Origin: Taibaiella sp.
GTDB lineage: Bacteria; Bacteroidota; Bacteroidia; Chitinophagales; Chitinophagaceae
DNA length: 47,895 bases
Direction of reading: 5' to 3'
NCBI GenBank assembly: GCA_019739295.1
Contig: JAHHDV010000016.1
Span: 1-47,895 of the forward strand
Below are positions 6,429-16,200 of this stretch, one piece after another. The translations under genes were made by a program, and so were the position numbers. The notes under the pieces were generated by a model. It saw only the letters and a program-made list of their open reading frames with translations. It was not told the DNA's origin and searched no databases. Each line of letters opens with the position of its first letter. Position 1 is the stretch's first letter.

Positions 6429-8876
6429 ATGATCCGCAAACAACTCATTTGTATTTTATCCGCCATCAGTATAGTATTCAGTGCACAGGCCCAGCAATAC
6501 AGGGCACTCAATGCACAGGAGATTTATGAAAAATTACAGCAACTCAGCCAATTGGGTACAGTGATGTACCTGGCGGCTCATCCCGATGATGAGAATACCC
6601 GGTTACTTTCTTACCTGGTCCATGAGCGGCACTACAGGACTGTCTATCTCTCCCTTACCAGAGGAGATGGCGGACAAAACCTGATCGGCAATGAACTGGG
6701 GACAGAGTTAGGGCTGATCCGGAATTATGAATTGATTGCAGCCCGTAAGATCGACGGCGCAGAGCAGGCGTTTACAAGTGTCATTGACTTCGGATTCAGT
6801 AAAGACCCGGATGAGACATTTCAATTCTGGGACAAACAAAAATTAGTGGACGAAGTGAAGAGTGCCATCAAGACGTACAGGCCTGATGTGATCATCTGCA
6901 GGTTTCCAACTACCGGAGAAGGCGGGCATGGCCAGCATACTGCTTCTGCCATTGTCGCCCGGGAAGCATTCTTACAATTGGAAAAAGAAAAATACCCCTA
7001 TCTCGCCGAACGCGTGCTATTCAATGCATTCCGGTTTGGCAGCAGAAATACGACCACTGAGTCCCAGTTTAAAATCCCTACCAATCAATATAATTATCTG
7101 CTGGGAGAAAGTTACGGTGAAATGGCCGGAAGAAGCAGAAGTATCCACAGAAGCCAGGGTGCGGGTACTCCCCAGAGCATAGGCATCAACTATGAATATT
7201 TTGACATCATAGCCGGTAAAAAGCTCAATGATAGGCTGATCGACAAAGACCTGACCTGGAACCGGATCCAAAAACCTGAAATCGGGAAAGCCATTGAAAA
7301 AGTTATCCGGGAATATTCCTTTACCAACCCGGCTGCAGTGCTTCCACAGCTTTTAGAGATCCGGAAGGAAATAGTCAGAATAAATGCAAAGGATGAATTC
7401 TGGAAAGAACAAAAGCTGAAAGAAATAGACCGCATCATCCTGTCTGCTGCCGGGTTTATGGGAGAAGTAACAACCAATGTAGCGGAAGTTACACCCGGAA
7501 GTAAAATCCCCCTGTCTGTCAACCTGATCGCCAGGGTTCCCGGCGTACGGATCGACCAGGTCGAATTCCCGGGCAATGCAGAACCGGGTATACCCGGGAA
7601 TATCCCTCTTCAGAACGATACAGCTCTTACACAAAACATCACATTGCAGCTCTCCGGTGAGAGGATCTTCACACAGCCTTATTGGCTGAAGGGCAGCAAT
7701 ACTGCAGCCTGGTACGACAATCCTGATGGCTACCACTGGCCGGAGACACCTAACGATTTCGTTGCCCGGGTCAGCTTGGATTTCTCAGGTCAGAGAATAG
7801 TCGCTTCTGTTCCTATCTCTTACAAATATTTAAGTCCTACAAAAGGAGATGTCGTCCAGGGTTTAAGAATTATTCCTGAATTTTTTATCCGTACCGAGCA
7901 ATCTTTAATATTCGCGGAAAAAGAGGGAAAGCTGCAAGTGCCTATCCGGGTTCAATCCAATGTAGATCAGGCAGGACAAGGCCGGTTGACGATATCCCGG
8001 ATGGACAGTAAGGGGAATCACATCATACAGGACACCATGATTACCCTGCCTTCTGGGGGGAAAGACAGTCTGTATATCATCGAAATGGATGCCCGGGGGA
8101 TCACCCATCCCGAGGAAATGTGGTTAGCGACAATCCAATGGAAAAATAGGCAATTCTCCAAAGAGCAAAGGATCATTCATTATGACCACCTTCCGGAACT
8201 GGTTTATTATAAGGATGCATCTGTTAAAGTAGTAAGAAAGGACTGGACGGGCAGCAGGAAAAAAATAGGATACATCCAGGGCGCAGGAGACCAGGTATTC
8301 GAAACCCTCAAAAACCTGGGGCTGAATGTTACTGTCATCCCGGATGAGCTCATCAATAATTTAGACTATCTGAAACAGTATGATGTCCTGATCGCAGGTG
8401 TCCGTGCCTATAATACCAATGCATCACTTACCAGCAATAAGGATCATATCCTTGCTTTTATCCGGGAAGGCGGTAATTTTATCGTTCAATACAATACGAA
8501 CATGAACCTGTTAACTGCTGATATTGGTCCTTACCCCTTTACACTAAGCAGAGATCGCGTGACTGATGAAACCGCCGAGATAACCATCAGGAATGCCAAT
8601 GACCCATTGCTTCAAATACCCAATAAAATATCTCAGAATGACTTTGCTGGCTGGGTACAGGAGAGAGGATTGTATTTTGCAGAAACCATTGACCCCAGAT
8701 ATACGACTATACTGGAGATGAACGACCCGGGAGAACAGGCTCTGGAAAATGCAACTTTCTATTCCCGGTATGGGCAAGGAAATTTTATCTATACATCCCT
8801 TTCATTTTTCAGGCAGTTACCGGCAGGTAATCCCGGGGCTATTAAACTGTGGATGAATATGATGGAGCTCGAATAA
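6429..8876 (+). CDS. Secreted PIG-L/LmbE-family deacetylase with a C-terminal amidotransferase-like domain
   Basis: Predicted exported zinc-dependent N-deacetylase acting on an N-acetylated sugar or similar substrate; the substrate is unknown. From ATG 6429 the first ~22 residues are a signal peptide (MIRKQLICILSAISIVFSAQ). The PIG-L metal motif AHPDDE follows, and a second metal-site region, GEGGHGQHTASA, comes later. After about residue 340 come beta-sandwich-like segments, then LNVTVIPDELINNLDYLKQY with VLIAGVRAYNT and later EGGNFIVQY, resembling a ThuA/glutamine-amidotransferase-like domain without an obvious catalytic Cys. The architecture (about 815 residues) is common in Bacteroidota. 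The upstream ATG at 6384 would precede the promoter box and is rejected. Confidence 0.88.
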   Translation: MIRKQLICILSAISIVFSAQAQQYRALNAQEIYEKLQQLSQLGTVMYLAAHPDDENTRLLSYLVHERHYRTVYLSLTRGDGGQNLIGNELGTELGLIRNYELIAARKIDGAEQAFTSVIDFGFSKDPDETFQFWDKQKLVDEVKSAIKTYRPDVIICRFPTTGEGGHGQHTASAIVAREAFLQLEKEKYPYLAERVLFNAFRFGSRNTTTESQFKIPTNQYNYLLGESYGEMAGRSRSIHRSQGAGTPQSIGINYEYFDIIAGKKLNDRLIDKDLTWNRIQKPEIGKAIEKVIREYSFTNPAAVLPQLLEIRKEIVRINAKDEFWKEQKLKEIDRIILSAAGFMGEVTTNVAEVTPGSKIPLSVNLIARVPGVRIDQVEFPGNAEPGIPGNIPLQNDTALTQNITLQLSGERIFTQPYWLKGSNTAAWYDNPDGYHWPETPNDFVARVSLDFSGQRIVASVPISYKYLSPTKGDVVQGLRIIPEFFIRTEQSLIFAEKEGKLQVPIRVQSNVDQAGQGRLTISRMDSKGNHIIQDTMITLPSGGKDSLYIIEMDARGITHPEEMWLATIQWKNRQFSKEQRIIHYDHLPELVYYKDASVKVVRKDWTGSRKKIGYIQGAGDQVFETLKNLGLNVTVIPDELINNLDYLKQYDVLIAGVRAYNTNASLTSNKDHILAFIREGGNFIVQYNTNMNLLTADIGPYPFTLSRDRVTDETAEITIRNANDPLLQIPNKISQNDFAGWVQERGLYFAETIDPRYTTILEMNDPGEQALENATFYSRYGQGNFIYTSLSFFRQLPAGNPGAIKLWMNMMELE

Positions 8877-8917
8877 ACGTTAGCCAATAACAATACTTAC
8901 AAACAATAGGAAAAATC

Positions 8918-9643
8918 ATGAATATAGCATTAGTGGGTTATGGCAAAATGGGTAAGGCCATTGAACGTATTGCCTCGGACAGGGGGCACCGGATATCCTT
9001 TAAAATTGATCAGGAAGCTGCAGCAGATATTCATAAGATCCATCCCGGCAATACAGATGTGGTCATAGAATTTACGGGACCGGATGCAGTATTCCGGAAC
9101 CTGCAGGTACTGCTGCCTTCAGGTGTCCCGGTCATATCCGGCTCAACCGGCTGGACGGACAAGCTATCAGAAGCCCAGGACATCTGCCGGGAAAACGATA
9201 ATGCCTTCCTGTGGGCAAGCAATTTCAGCGTGGGTGTCAATTTATTCTTTGAACTCAACAGGCAACTGGCAAAAATGATGCAAGGATACCAGCAATATAT
9301 ACCGGCAGTAGAAGAGATCCATCATACACAAAAGCTGGATGCACCGAGCGGGACAGCCATTACGCTGGCAGAAGGAATCATAGCGGAAAATCCACAGGTC
9401 AAAGGCTGGAAGCTGACCAATGAACAAAATGAAAATGATGCAACTATGCTATCCGTCACGGCGATCCGTCAGGATCCTGCGCCCGGCACGCATACCGTAC
9501 TTTATCATTCTGAAATAGACGATATCGAAATCCGGCACACGGCACACTCGCGCCAGGGTTTTGCACTGGGTGCGGTCATTGCAGCTGAATTCATCCAGGG
9601 TAAAAAAGGCATCTTTACAATGCAAGATGTATTGTTTGGATAA
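8918..9643 (+). CDS. dapB: 4-hydroxy-tetrahydrodipicolinate reductase
   Basis: NAD(P)H-dependent reductase of the lysine/diaminopimelate pathway, which supplies peptidoglycan cross-links. The N-terminal Rossmann motif is GYGKMGKAI. The catalytic and substrate loop EEIHHTQKLDAPSGTA carries the conserved His-His and Lys. SGSTGW in the N-terminal half and RQGFALGAV near the C-terminus are also typical. At 241 residues it is within the family range. It follows the deacetylase by 41 nt on the same strand and converges with the S41 protease gene, leaving a 42-bp gap without a clear terminator. Confidence 0.96.
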   Translation: MNIALVGYGKMGKAIERIASDRGHRISFKIDQEAAADIHKIHPGNTDVVIEFTGPDAVFRNLQVLLPSGVPVISGSTGWTDKLSEAQDICRENDNAFLWASNFSVGVNLFFELNRQLAKMMQGYQQYIPAVEEIHHTQKLDAPSGTAITLAEGIIAENPQVKGWKLTNEQNENDATMLSVTAIRQDPAPGTHTVLYHSEIDDIEIRHTAHSRQGFALGAVIAAEFIQGKKGIFTMQDVLFG

Positions 9644-9685
9644 GAAAGGCTGGTACCATTGACCTTCAATCAGAAATCAGTAAAT

Positions 9686-11365
9686 TTACTTCTTCTGGAG
9701 AACAGGAATATATTGCCTGTCCAGATCGGCAATAATTTCTAATGCCTTATTCAGTTCTTTATCATTATGGTATAAACGGTTCACCACTCTTCCTGTTTCA
9801 AAATAATACCTGCTGGTGATCTCGTTGGATAATATCAGCTTGATCTCTTCCCTGCTCCTCTGCAGGCTGTTTTTCTTACCGGTTTCGATATCCGCTTTTA
9901 ATTTCTCTATCGTCCCTTTTGCATCATCGAGGTATTTCTCCTGCTTCAGTATCTCCTCCAATGTTTTGATCAGCTCTTCACTGATAGATTCATAGCTGTA
10001 CTTCTTATGATCAATGAACGTCACAAAATCATTGAAGTCCTTATCAGTTATATAAAATTCCTCAGGACCGGCTATAGACGGATGCTTATAGTAATAATCT
10101 GTGGCAAAATCAAAAATCTGGCCATCATTCTGCAAGGCAATCAGAGTCCTGTTTACATCCTGGTCTTTGGTAGGTACATCAGGGTCCACTCCCCCTCCAT
10201 CATATACTACCCTGCCAATCCTGGTATAGAAAGCTTTCTTCAATGAATCCGGTACTGTAGATACGGAACCATCAGGATTCTTATGTGAGTAATCTATAGC
10301 CTGGATACACCTGCCTGAAGGCGTATAATATTTAGCAACTGTAAGTTTCAGCGAAGTATTATAACCCAGGGACTTCACCTGCTGCACTAATCCTTTGCCA
10401 AATGACTTCACACCGACGATCACGCCCCGGTCCAGATCCTGGATGGTGCCGGCTACTACCTCGCTGGCAGAAGCGCTTTCATTATTTAAAAGCACGACCA
10501 GGGGAATATTTGCGTCCCAGGGCTCTGCTTCAGTGTAATGTTCATTGTCCGCTTCCTGGTTTTTCCCTTTGGTGCTCACCACGAGCTGGCCTTTGGGAAT
10601 AAACAGGTTACAGATCTTCACGGCTTCATGAAGTAGTCCTCCCGGATTGCTGCGCAGGTCCAATACCACGGCATTGAGGCCAGGTTCCTGCTTTTTAAGA
10701 TCAACCAGCGCTTTCTTGACATCATCCGAACAGTTAGCGGTAAACTGTGAAAGGCAGACATAAGCAGTCTTGCTGTCTGTACCGATCAGTTTATAGATCG
10801 GAACGGATTTGATCTCAATGGATTCCCGGGTTACTTTTTTCTTAACGGGAGCCTTGTCCTGCGGGTTGATCACTTCCAATTCAAGATCTGTACCTGGAGC
10901 ACCCCGAAGCAACAGGGATATCTCGTCATACGTTTTTCCTTTGAGCAGAATCTCATTGATCGAAACCAGCTGATCGCCCGCTTTGATCCCGGCTTTATGA
11001 ACAGGACTATTTTCAAATACCTTACCGATATAAAAATTACTGTCAATCACCTGAAGCCCTGCCCCGATGCCTGCATATCTTCCTGTAGTCTGGAACTCAT
11101 AGTCTTCCTTATCCGTTTCCGTAAAAAAATTCGTATACGGGTCCAGTTCATACAGCATCGCATCTATGGCAGATTTAGACATCTTGCCCGGCTCTATAGG
11201 ATCTACATAATATGAATTCAGTTCCTTGAAAATGTTAGAATAGATTTCCAGGTTTTTAGAAATTTCAAAATATTGATCTGTAGGTTTATTAAATTCTTTA
11301 ATTTGCCCGATCACAGATGGAGCAAGTAATGTCAGCATTCCTGCAGACAAAAGCAGCTTCTTCAT
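9686..11365 (-). CDS. S41-family carboxyl-terminal processing protease
   Basis: Exported or periplasmic serine protease of the CtpA/Prc type. A signal peptide occupies about residues 1-20. A PDZ domain follows (YAGIGAGLQVID...AGIKAGDQLVSINEI). The peptidase core has the catalytic Ser in NNESASASEVVAG and the general-base Lys in VKSFGKGLVQ. The C-terminal 180 residues are helical and charged, as in the longer Bacteroidota members (559 residues in total). The gene is divergent from the NadR-like kinase; the 78-bp AT-rich gap must hold both promoters, with TAAATTTA on the minus strand as a near match to the -7 box. The substrate is unknown. Confidence 0.94.
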   Translation of the reverse strand: MKKLLLSAGMLTLLAPSVIGQIKEFNKPTDQYFEISKNLEIYSNIFKELNSYYVDPIEPGKMSKSAIDAMLYELDPYTNFFTETDKEDYEFQTTGRYAGIGAGLQVIDSNFYIGKVFENSPVHKAGIKAGDQLVSINEILLKGKTYDEISLLLRGAPGTDLELEVINPQDKAPVKKKVTRESIEIKSVPIYKLIGTDSKTAYVCLSQFTANCSDDVKKALVDLKKQEPGLNAVVLDLRSNPGGLLHEAVKICNLFIPKGQLVVSTKGKNQEADNEHYTEAEPWDANIPLVVLLNNESASASEVVAGTIQDLDRGVIVGVKSFGKGLVQQVKSLGYNTSLKLTVAKYYTPSGRCIQAIDYSHKNPDGSVSTVPDSLKKAFYTRIGRVVYDGGGVDPDVPTKDQDVNRTLIALQNDGQIFDFATDYYYKHPSIAGPEEFYITDKDFNDFVTFIDHKKYSYESISEELIKTLEEILKQEKYLDDAKGTIEKLKADIETGKKNSLQRSREEIKLILSNEITSRYYFETGRVVNRLYHNDKELNKALEIIADLDRQYIPVLQKK

Positions 11366-11443
11366 GTATTAATTCCGTTATTATGATTTCGAAACGATAA
11401 ATTTATAAACTTTATTTCTAACAATCAGATAATTTAAAAAAGA

Positions 11444-11974
11444 TTGCAAAAGATTATCACAATTATCGGTCCTGAATCTACAGGAAAAAGTGATCTGGCA
11501 GTCTACCTGTCGGAAAGGCTGAATGCAGTACTTGTAGAGGAATGTGCCCGGCCCTACCTGGAAGCGATCCGGCGGGACTATGAATATGAGGATGTGCATC
11601 AAATCGCAATCCTGCAGAAAGAAGCTTATGTAAACGCAGTCAATACCGGCAGCGACATAATCCTGATGGATACCGATCTTGAGGTCATCAAAGTATGGAT
11701 GGAACATAAGTACAATACCTGTGAAGAATGGATACTAAGACATATTGCAAAACAAACGCCCACCTTGTACCTGCTTACTGATATTGACATGGTATGGGAG
11801 GAAGATCCTTTTAGAGAACACCCGCTACCGGAACAAAGGCAATATTTCTTTAATATTTATAAAGACATCGTGGTTCAGTCCGGGGCTCCCTTTTTTATTG
11901 TGGATGGCACAGGAATAGAAAGAAGACAAAAGATCTATTCGAAAATAAGTACATTCCTGGCTCGGTATACATGA
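11444..11974 (+). CDS. NadR-like ribosylnicotinamide kinase-type ATPase (AAA_28)
   Basis: Small P-loop kinase related to the C-terminal domain of NadR, probably phosphorylating nicotinamide riboside for NAD salvage. The Walker A motif is GPESTGKS near the N-terminus. EECARPYLEA, ILMDTDLEVIKVW and LLTDIDMVWEEDPFREHP are characteristic of this family, and the 176-residue length matches stand-alone members. The likely start is TTG 11444; no ATG lies before the P-loop in this frame, and the first beta strand (QKIITIIGPES) begins immediately. No PnuC transporter gene is adjacent. NAD kinase at 19.7 kb is the other NAD gene in the window. Confidence 0.85.
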   Translation: MQKIITIIGPESTGKSDLAVYLSERLNAVLVEECARPYLEAIRRDYEYEDVHQIAILQKEAYVNAVNTGSDIILMDTDLEVIKVWMEHKYNTCEEWILRHIAKQTPTLYLLTDIDMVWEEDPFREHPLPEQRQYFFNIYKDIVVQSGAPFFIVDGTGIERRQKIYSKISTFLARYT

Positions 11975-12059
11975 AAGTACGCTGAAGAATCTGTATCGAA
12001 AAATATTTTTTTTTCATTTGATCTATAATACATTTACAGCTTAAAAATATCTTAAGACG

Positions 12060-13139
12060 TTGGCAAAAAATAAAAATAAATACCAGGAACCTATTTCAAG
12101 GATACTGGTTATCAGATTTTCATCCATTGGTGATATCGTACTGACCACGGCTGTGGTTCGTTGTCTCAGAAGAAAATACGGAGCAGCAGCACAAATCGAT
12201 TTCCTGGTTAAAGAAAAATTCAAAACGGTCATAGAGGACAATCCTCATATCAGTAATATTATCACCTATAGCGGCGACCTGGATAAGACCATTCATGAGC
12301 TTTCGGGAAAACAATATCAATTTATAGTCGACCTGCAGAAAAATCACAGGAGTAAATCCGTGATCCGGAGTCTGGGCGTTCCGTCCGGGACCTTTAATAA
12401 ACTCAACTTCAAAAAATGGTTGTTTACAGCCTTTAAGATCAATTTGCTGCCCGGGATCAGTATCGTAGAAAGGTACTTTGAAGCAGTGGCACCCCTTGGT
12501 GTCCATAATGACGGTCAGGGTCTGGATTATTTTATCCCGGAGAAGGATGTTACGGAGCTTGAGGACGTACCTTTAGGACACTGGTCCGGATTCGTGGGGG
12601 CGGTGATCGGCGGTGCCCACGCCACCAAGAAAATGCCGGTGGAGCAATGGATAAGTTTCGTGGAAAAGTGCAATTATCCTGTCGTATTGATGGGGGGGCC
12701 CGAGGATAAGGAAAACGGGGACCAGATCGCTGTCACCGATCCGGGAAAAGTATATAACTCCTGTGGCAAGTTTAATCTCAACGAATCGGCTGACCTGGTC
12801 AGAAGGGCAAAAGTAATTGTCACCCATGACACCGGGCTGATGCATATCGCTGCTGCATTTCAGAAAGCCATTGTTTCTATCTGGGGCAATACGGTACCGG
12901 AGCTGGGAATGTTTCCGTATTATGGGTTCAATGACCTGGAGAACCGTATTGCACCTATGTCTACGATCATAGAGCACCAAGTTTATTGCAGGCCCTGTTC
13001 TAAATTGGGCTATAATAAATGCCCCTTGGGCCATTTTAAGTGTATGACCCGGATCAAGGCGCAGGAAATATCAGATGCTGTAGATAAATTGTGGCATTCT
13101 GTGATACAGCAGGAAAAAAGCGAAGGAAAGTTCATTTAA
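12060..13139 (+). CDS. Glycosyltransferase family 9 protein (ADP-heptose:LPS heptosyltransferase-like)
   Basis: GT-B fold transferase predicted to add heptose or another sugar to lipopolysaccharide core on the cytoplasmic face. The N-terminal ILVIRFSSIGDIVLTTAVVR and the C-terminal VTHDTGLMHIAAAFQKAIV are hallmark GT9 motifs. CPLGHFKCM near the C-terminus is also typical of heptosyltransferases. The likely start is TTG 12060, with a near-consensus TACATTTA box about 25 nt upstream; no ATG precedes the first conserved strand. It stands alone, 85 nt after the kinase and without other LPS genes beside it. The exact sugar cannot be told. Confidence 0.88.
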   Translation: MAKNKNKYQEPISRILVIRFSSIGDIVLTTAVVRCLRRKYGAAAQIDFLVKEKFKTVIEDNPHISNIITYSGDLDKTIHELSGKQYQFIVDLQKNHRSKSVIRSLGVPSGTFNKLNFKKWLFTAFKINLLPGISIVERYFEAVAPLGVHNDGQGLDYFIPEKDVTELEDVPLGHWSGFVGAVIGGAHATKKMPVEQWISFVEKCNYPVVLMGGPEDKENGDQIAVTDPGKVYNSCGKFNLNESADLVRRAKVIVTHDTGLMHIAAAFQKAIVSIWGNTVPELGMFPYYGFNDLENRIAPMSTIIEHQVYCRPCSKLGYNKCPLGHFKCMTRIKAQEISDAVDKLWHSVIQQEKSEGKFI

Positions 13140-13266
13140 AATCCCATATGCGAAATATAATATTTGTCAAAAAATATGCAAATAAATCAAAATGAATTTG
13201 TAAATTACATTCGCTTTACATACTTCAAATACCTAATATTCATGAATCAAAAGTAAAACAATAACT

Positions 13267-16200
13267 ATGATGAGAGAGCATTTACAAATTATTACCAGGA
13301 GTAAAATCCTACTATCATTACTTGTGTTTTTCACGCTGAATACAGGCGTATCCTGGTCTCAGGTCATCCTGAGTGAAGATTTCTCTGGTTTATCAGGGAG
13401 TACACCACCTGCAGACTGGAGTAATACAGCTGCATCAGGAACTACATATTTATGGGAATTCGACAATCCGGGGGAAAGAAGTATCACCGGAGGCGATCCT
13501 GGCTTCGATGAAGATTTCGCCATTTTTGATTCTGATAATTATCCTGAAGCATATGGGGATGCAAGTTTGGAAACACCAACCTTCGATGCTAGTGGAGACG
13601 GTTCCATCATTCTCGAATATGATAACCAGATCAGATATGTGACTCCTCAGACTAATGATGTAGATGTATGGAATGGAGAAGAATGGGTAAATGTATACAA
13701 TAGTACTACGAGCGACGGATATACCACTGCAAACCATAAGATGATAGACATTACAGAAGCTGCAGGTGGATATACTGAGGCTAAGGTAAGGTTCCGGTTC
13801 ACCGGTAACTGGAGATGGTGGTGGGCAATAGACAATGTCGTTATTGAGCGGGTAATGTGTACAGAACCTACTGATCTTTCCGTGGATGACATAACAGCAT
13901 CTGGAGCTGAAGTAACCTGGTCAGGAACAGGAACCTATATTTTGGAATATGGGCTTGAAGGCTTTACACCGGGTACAGGAAGCACCGCAGGAACAGGCGG
14001 CACCATCGTGGATCCTGCTACCTCTCCTTATGAAATTAGTGGCTTATCGTCATCCACAGATTATGATGTATACCTGCGCACAGATTGCGAGGAGACATAT
14101 AGTGAAAACGTGCTCATTAGTTTTACGACAGCAGCGCCTCCCCCGGATAATGACGATTGTGAAAATGCCATAGAAGCCTCAGTAGGTACAGACATGACCT
14201 GTAGCATGGTCACATCAGGAACAACAGAGGGTGCCACCCTCTCGGAAGACGTGACCGCTCCGGGATGTGGTACGGCTTCAGGTCTGAATGATGATGTCTG
14301 GTTTTACTTCGAGGCTACAAGCACCTCGCATTTAATCTCAGTTATGAATGTAACCGCAGTAGTAGGCTCCAGTACCGATATTGTTTCCGCCGTTTATAGC
14401 GGTACCTGCGGGGATCTGGTTGCCGAAGCCTGTAGCGATCCAAACAACTATACGGTTGAAGGACTGACCATCGGGGAAACCTATTACGTAAGGGTATGGA
14501 CTTACGGTACGACTTCCCAAGTCGATTTTGATCTTTGTATTTCCCCGATTGAGAACCCTGAAAATGATAATTGTGAGGACGCAATCGAAGCCCCGGTCAA
14601 CACTGACCTGACTTGTAGTGTTATCACATCAGGAACGACGGTGGGTGCAACCCTTTCAGAAGGAGTAACCGCTCCGGGATGTGGTACGTCTTCAGGTCTG
14701 GATGATGATGTCTGGTTTTATTTTGAAGCGACAAGCACTGCTCACTATATTTCAGTCATGAATGTAACCGCAGTTGTCGGTTCCAGTACCGATATTGTTT
14801 CCGCTGTTTATAGCGGTACCTGTGGTGACCTTGTAGCCGAAGCCTGCAGCGATCCGAACAGCTATACGGTTGATGGACTGACCATCGGGGAAACATATTA
14901 TGTAAGGGTATGGACTTACGGTACGACTTCTCAAGTCGATTTTGATCTTTGTATTTCTCCTCTATCCACCGAAGCTCCTGAGAACGATGATTGCGAAGGG
15001 GCTATTGCATTCCCTGACATACTGACGGACGGTACCTGTGCTTCTGTTATTGCTTCCACTTCCTCAGCGACTTCTTCAGGAATATCCGCCTGTACAGGCA
15101 GCGGTGCCGATGACGATATTTGGTACTCTTTTGTCTGTCCTACGGGGCATACGGAACTTATTTATTCCATTACTTCGGTTTTAGGGAATACGGACCGCGT
15201 GATCGAGTTCTTTGAAGGAGACGGATGCGGAGATCTGACTTCAATAGAATGTTTTGATCCTGAATCAGGATGGCTTACAGACCTTACACCGGGGGGAACC
15301 TATTATTTCCGTGTACACACTTATGGTACCGATAGCTGGACATCTGTAAATATCTGTTTAAAAACGATACCAACAGGCGCTACCTGTGAAAACCCGCTTG
15401 AGATAACTTCAATCCCTTACGCTCATACCAGCAATACAGCCGAATATGGGGATAACCCCAATATTGAAGGATCAGCAGGCAGCTCTTGTGGCAGCTCCAG
15501 TTCTTATCTCAACGGGGACGATGTGGTATATGAATTTACTTCCCCGATTACCGGCAACATCGATATTGAGCTAACGGGTATCACCAATACATACGCGGGC
15601 ATTTTTGTTTATTCCAGTTGTGATGATATTGGTGTAAGCTGTCTGGACGGCGGTGTAAACGGAAGCAGTACAGCAGACATCATACTGGAAGATTTTGCTG
15701 TAACGGCAGGTTCTACTTATTATATCGTGATCTCAACCTGGGCTTCCCCTCAGAGTACAGATTATACGCTAAGCATTATTCCACCACCACCTTGTGACGG
15801 CGATATCACATTTGAAGAAGATGAACCATCTGTTTGTGAAGATCAAAGTGCCACATTAGAAGCAATTTCAAGTGTCAGTACGGAGATTATTAAATGGTAC
15901 GCCTCTGAAACAGCTATTTTCCCTTTACATACCGGTTCAATTTTCACTACTCCGACACTCACTACAACTACCACATATTATGTAGAAGCGAGCAATGAGG
16001 ACTGTATCAGCGACAGAGTGGCTATTACGGTTACTGTACATCCATTTCCTGATGTAGCTGCGGAAGATGATGAGGTAATAATATGCGCGGGCAATACAGC
16101 TGTATTAAATGCGACTTCCTCGAACGAGGAAGCTACATTTGCCTGGTATGGTACGGAGACAAGCACGGAAGTGCTTTCAAGCTCTGCATCATTCACGACC

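Noticed and set aside
12573..13034. Minus-strand ORF inside the GT9 gene
   Set aside because: Mirror of a well-conserved glycosyltransferase frame.
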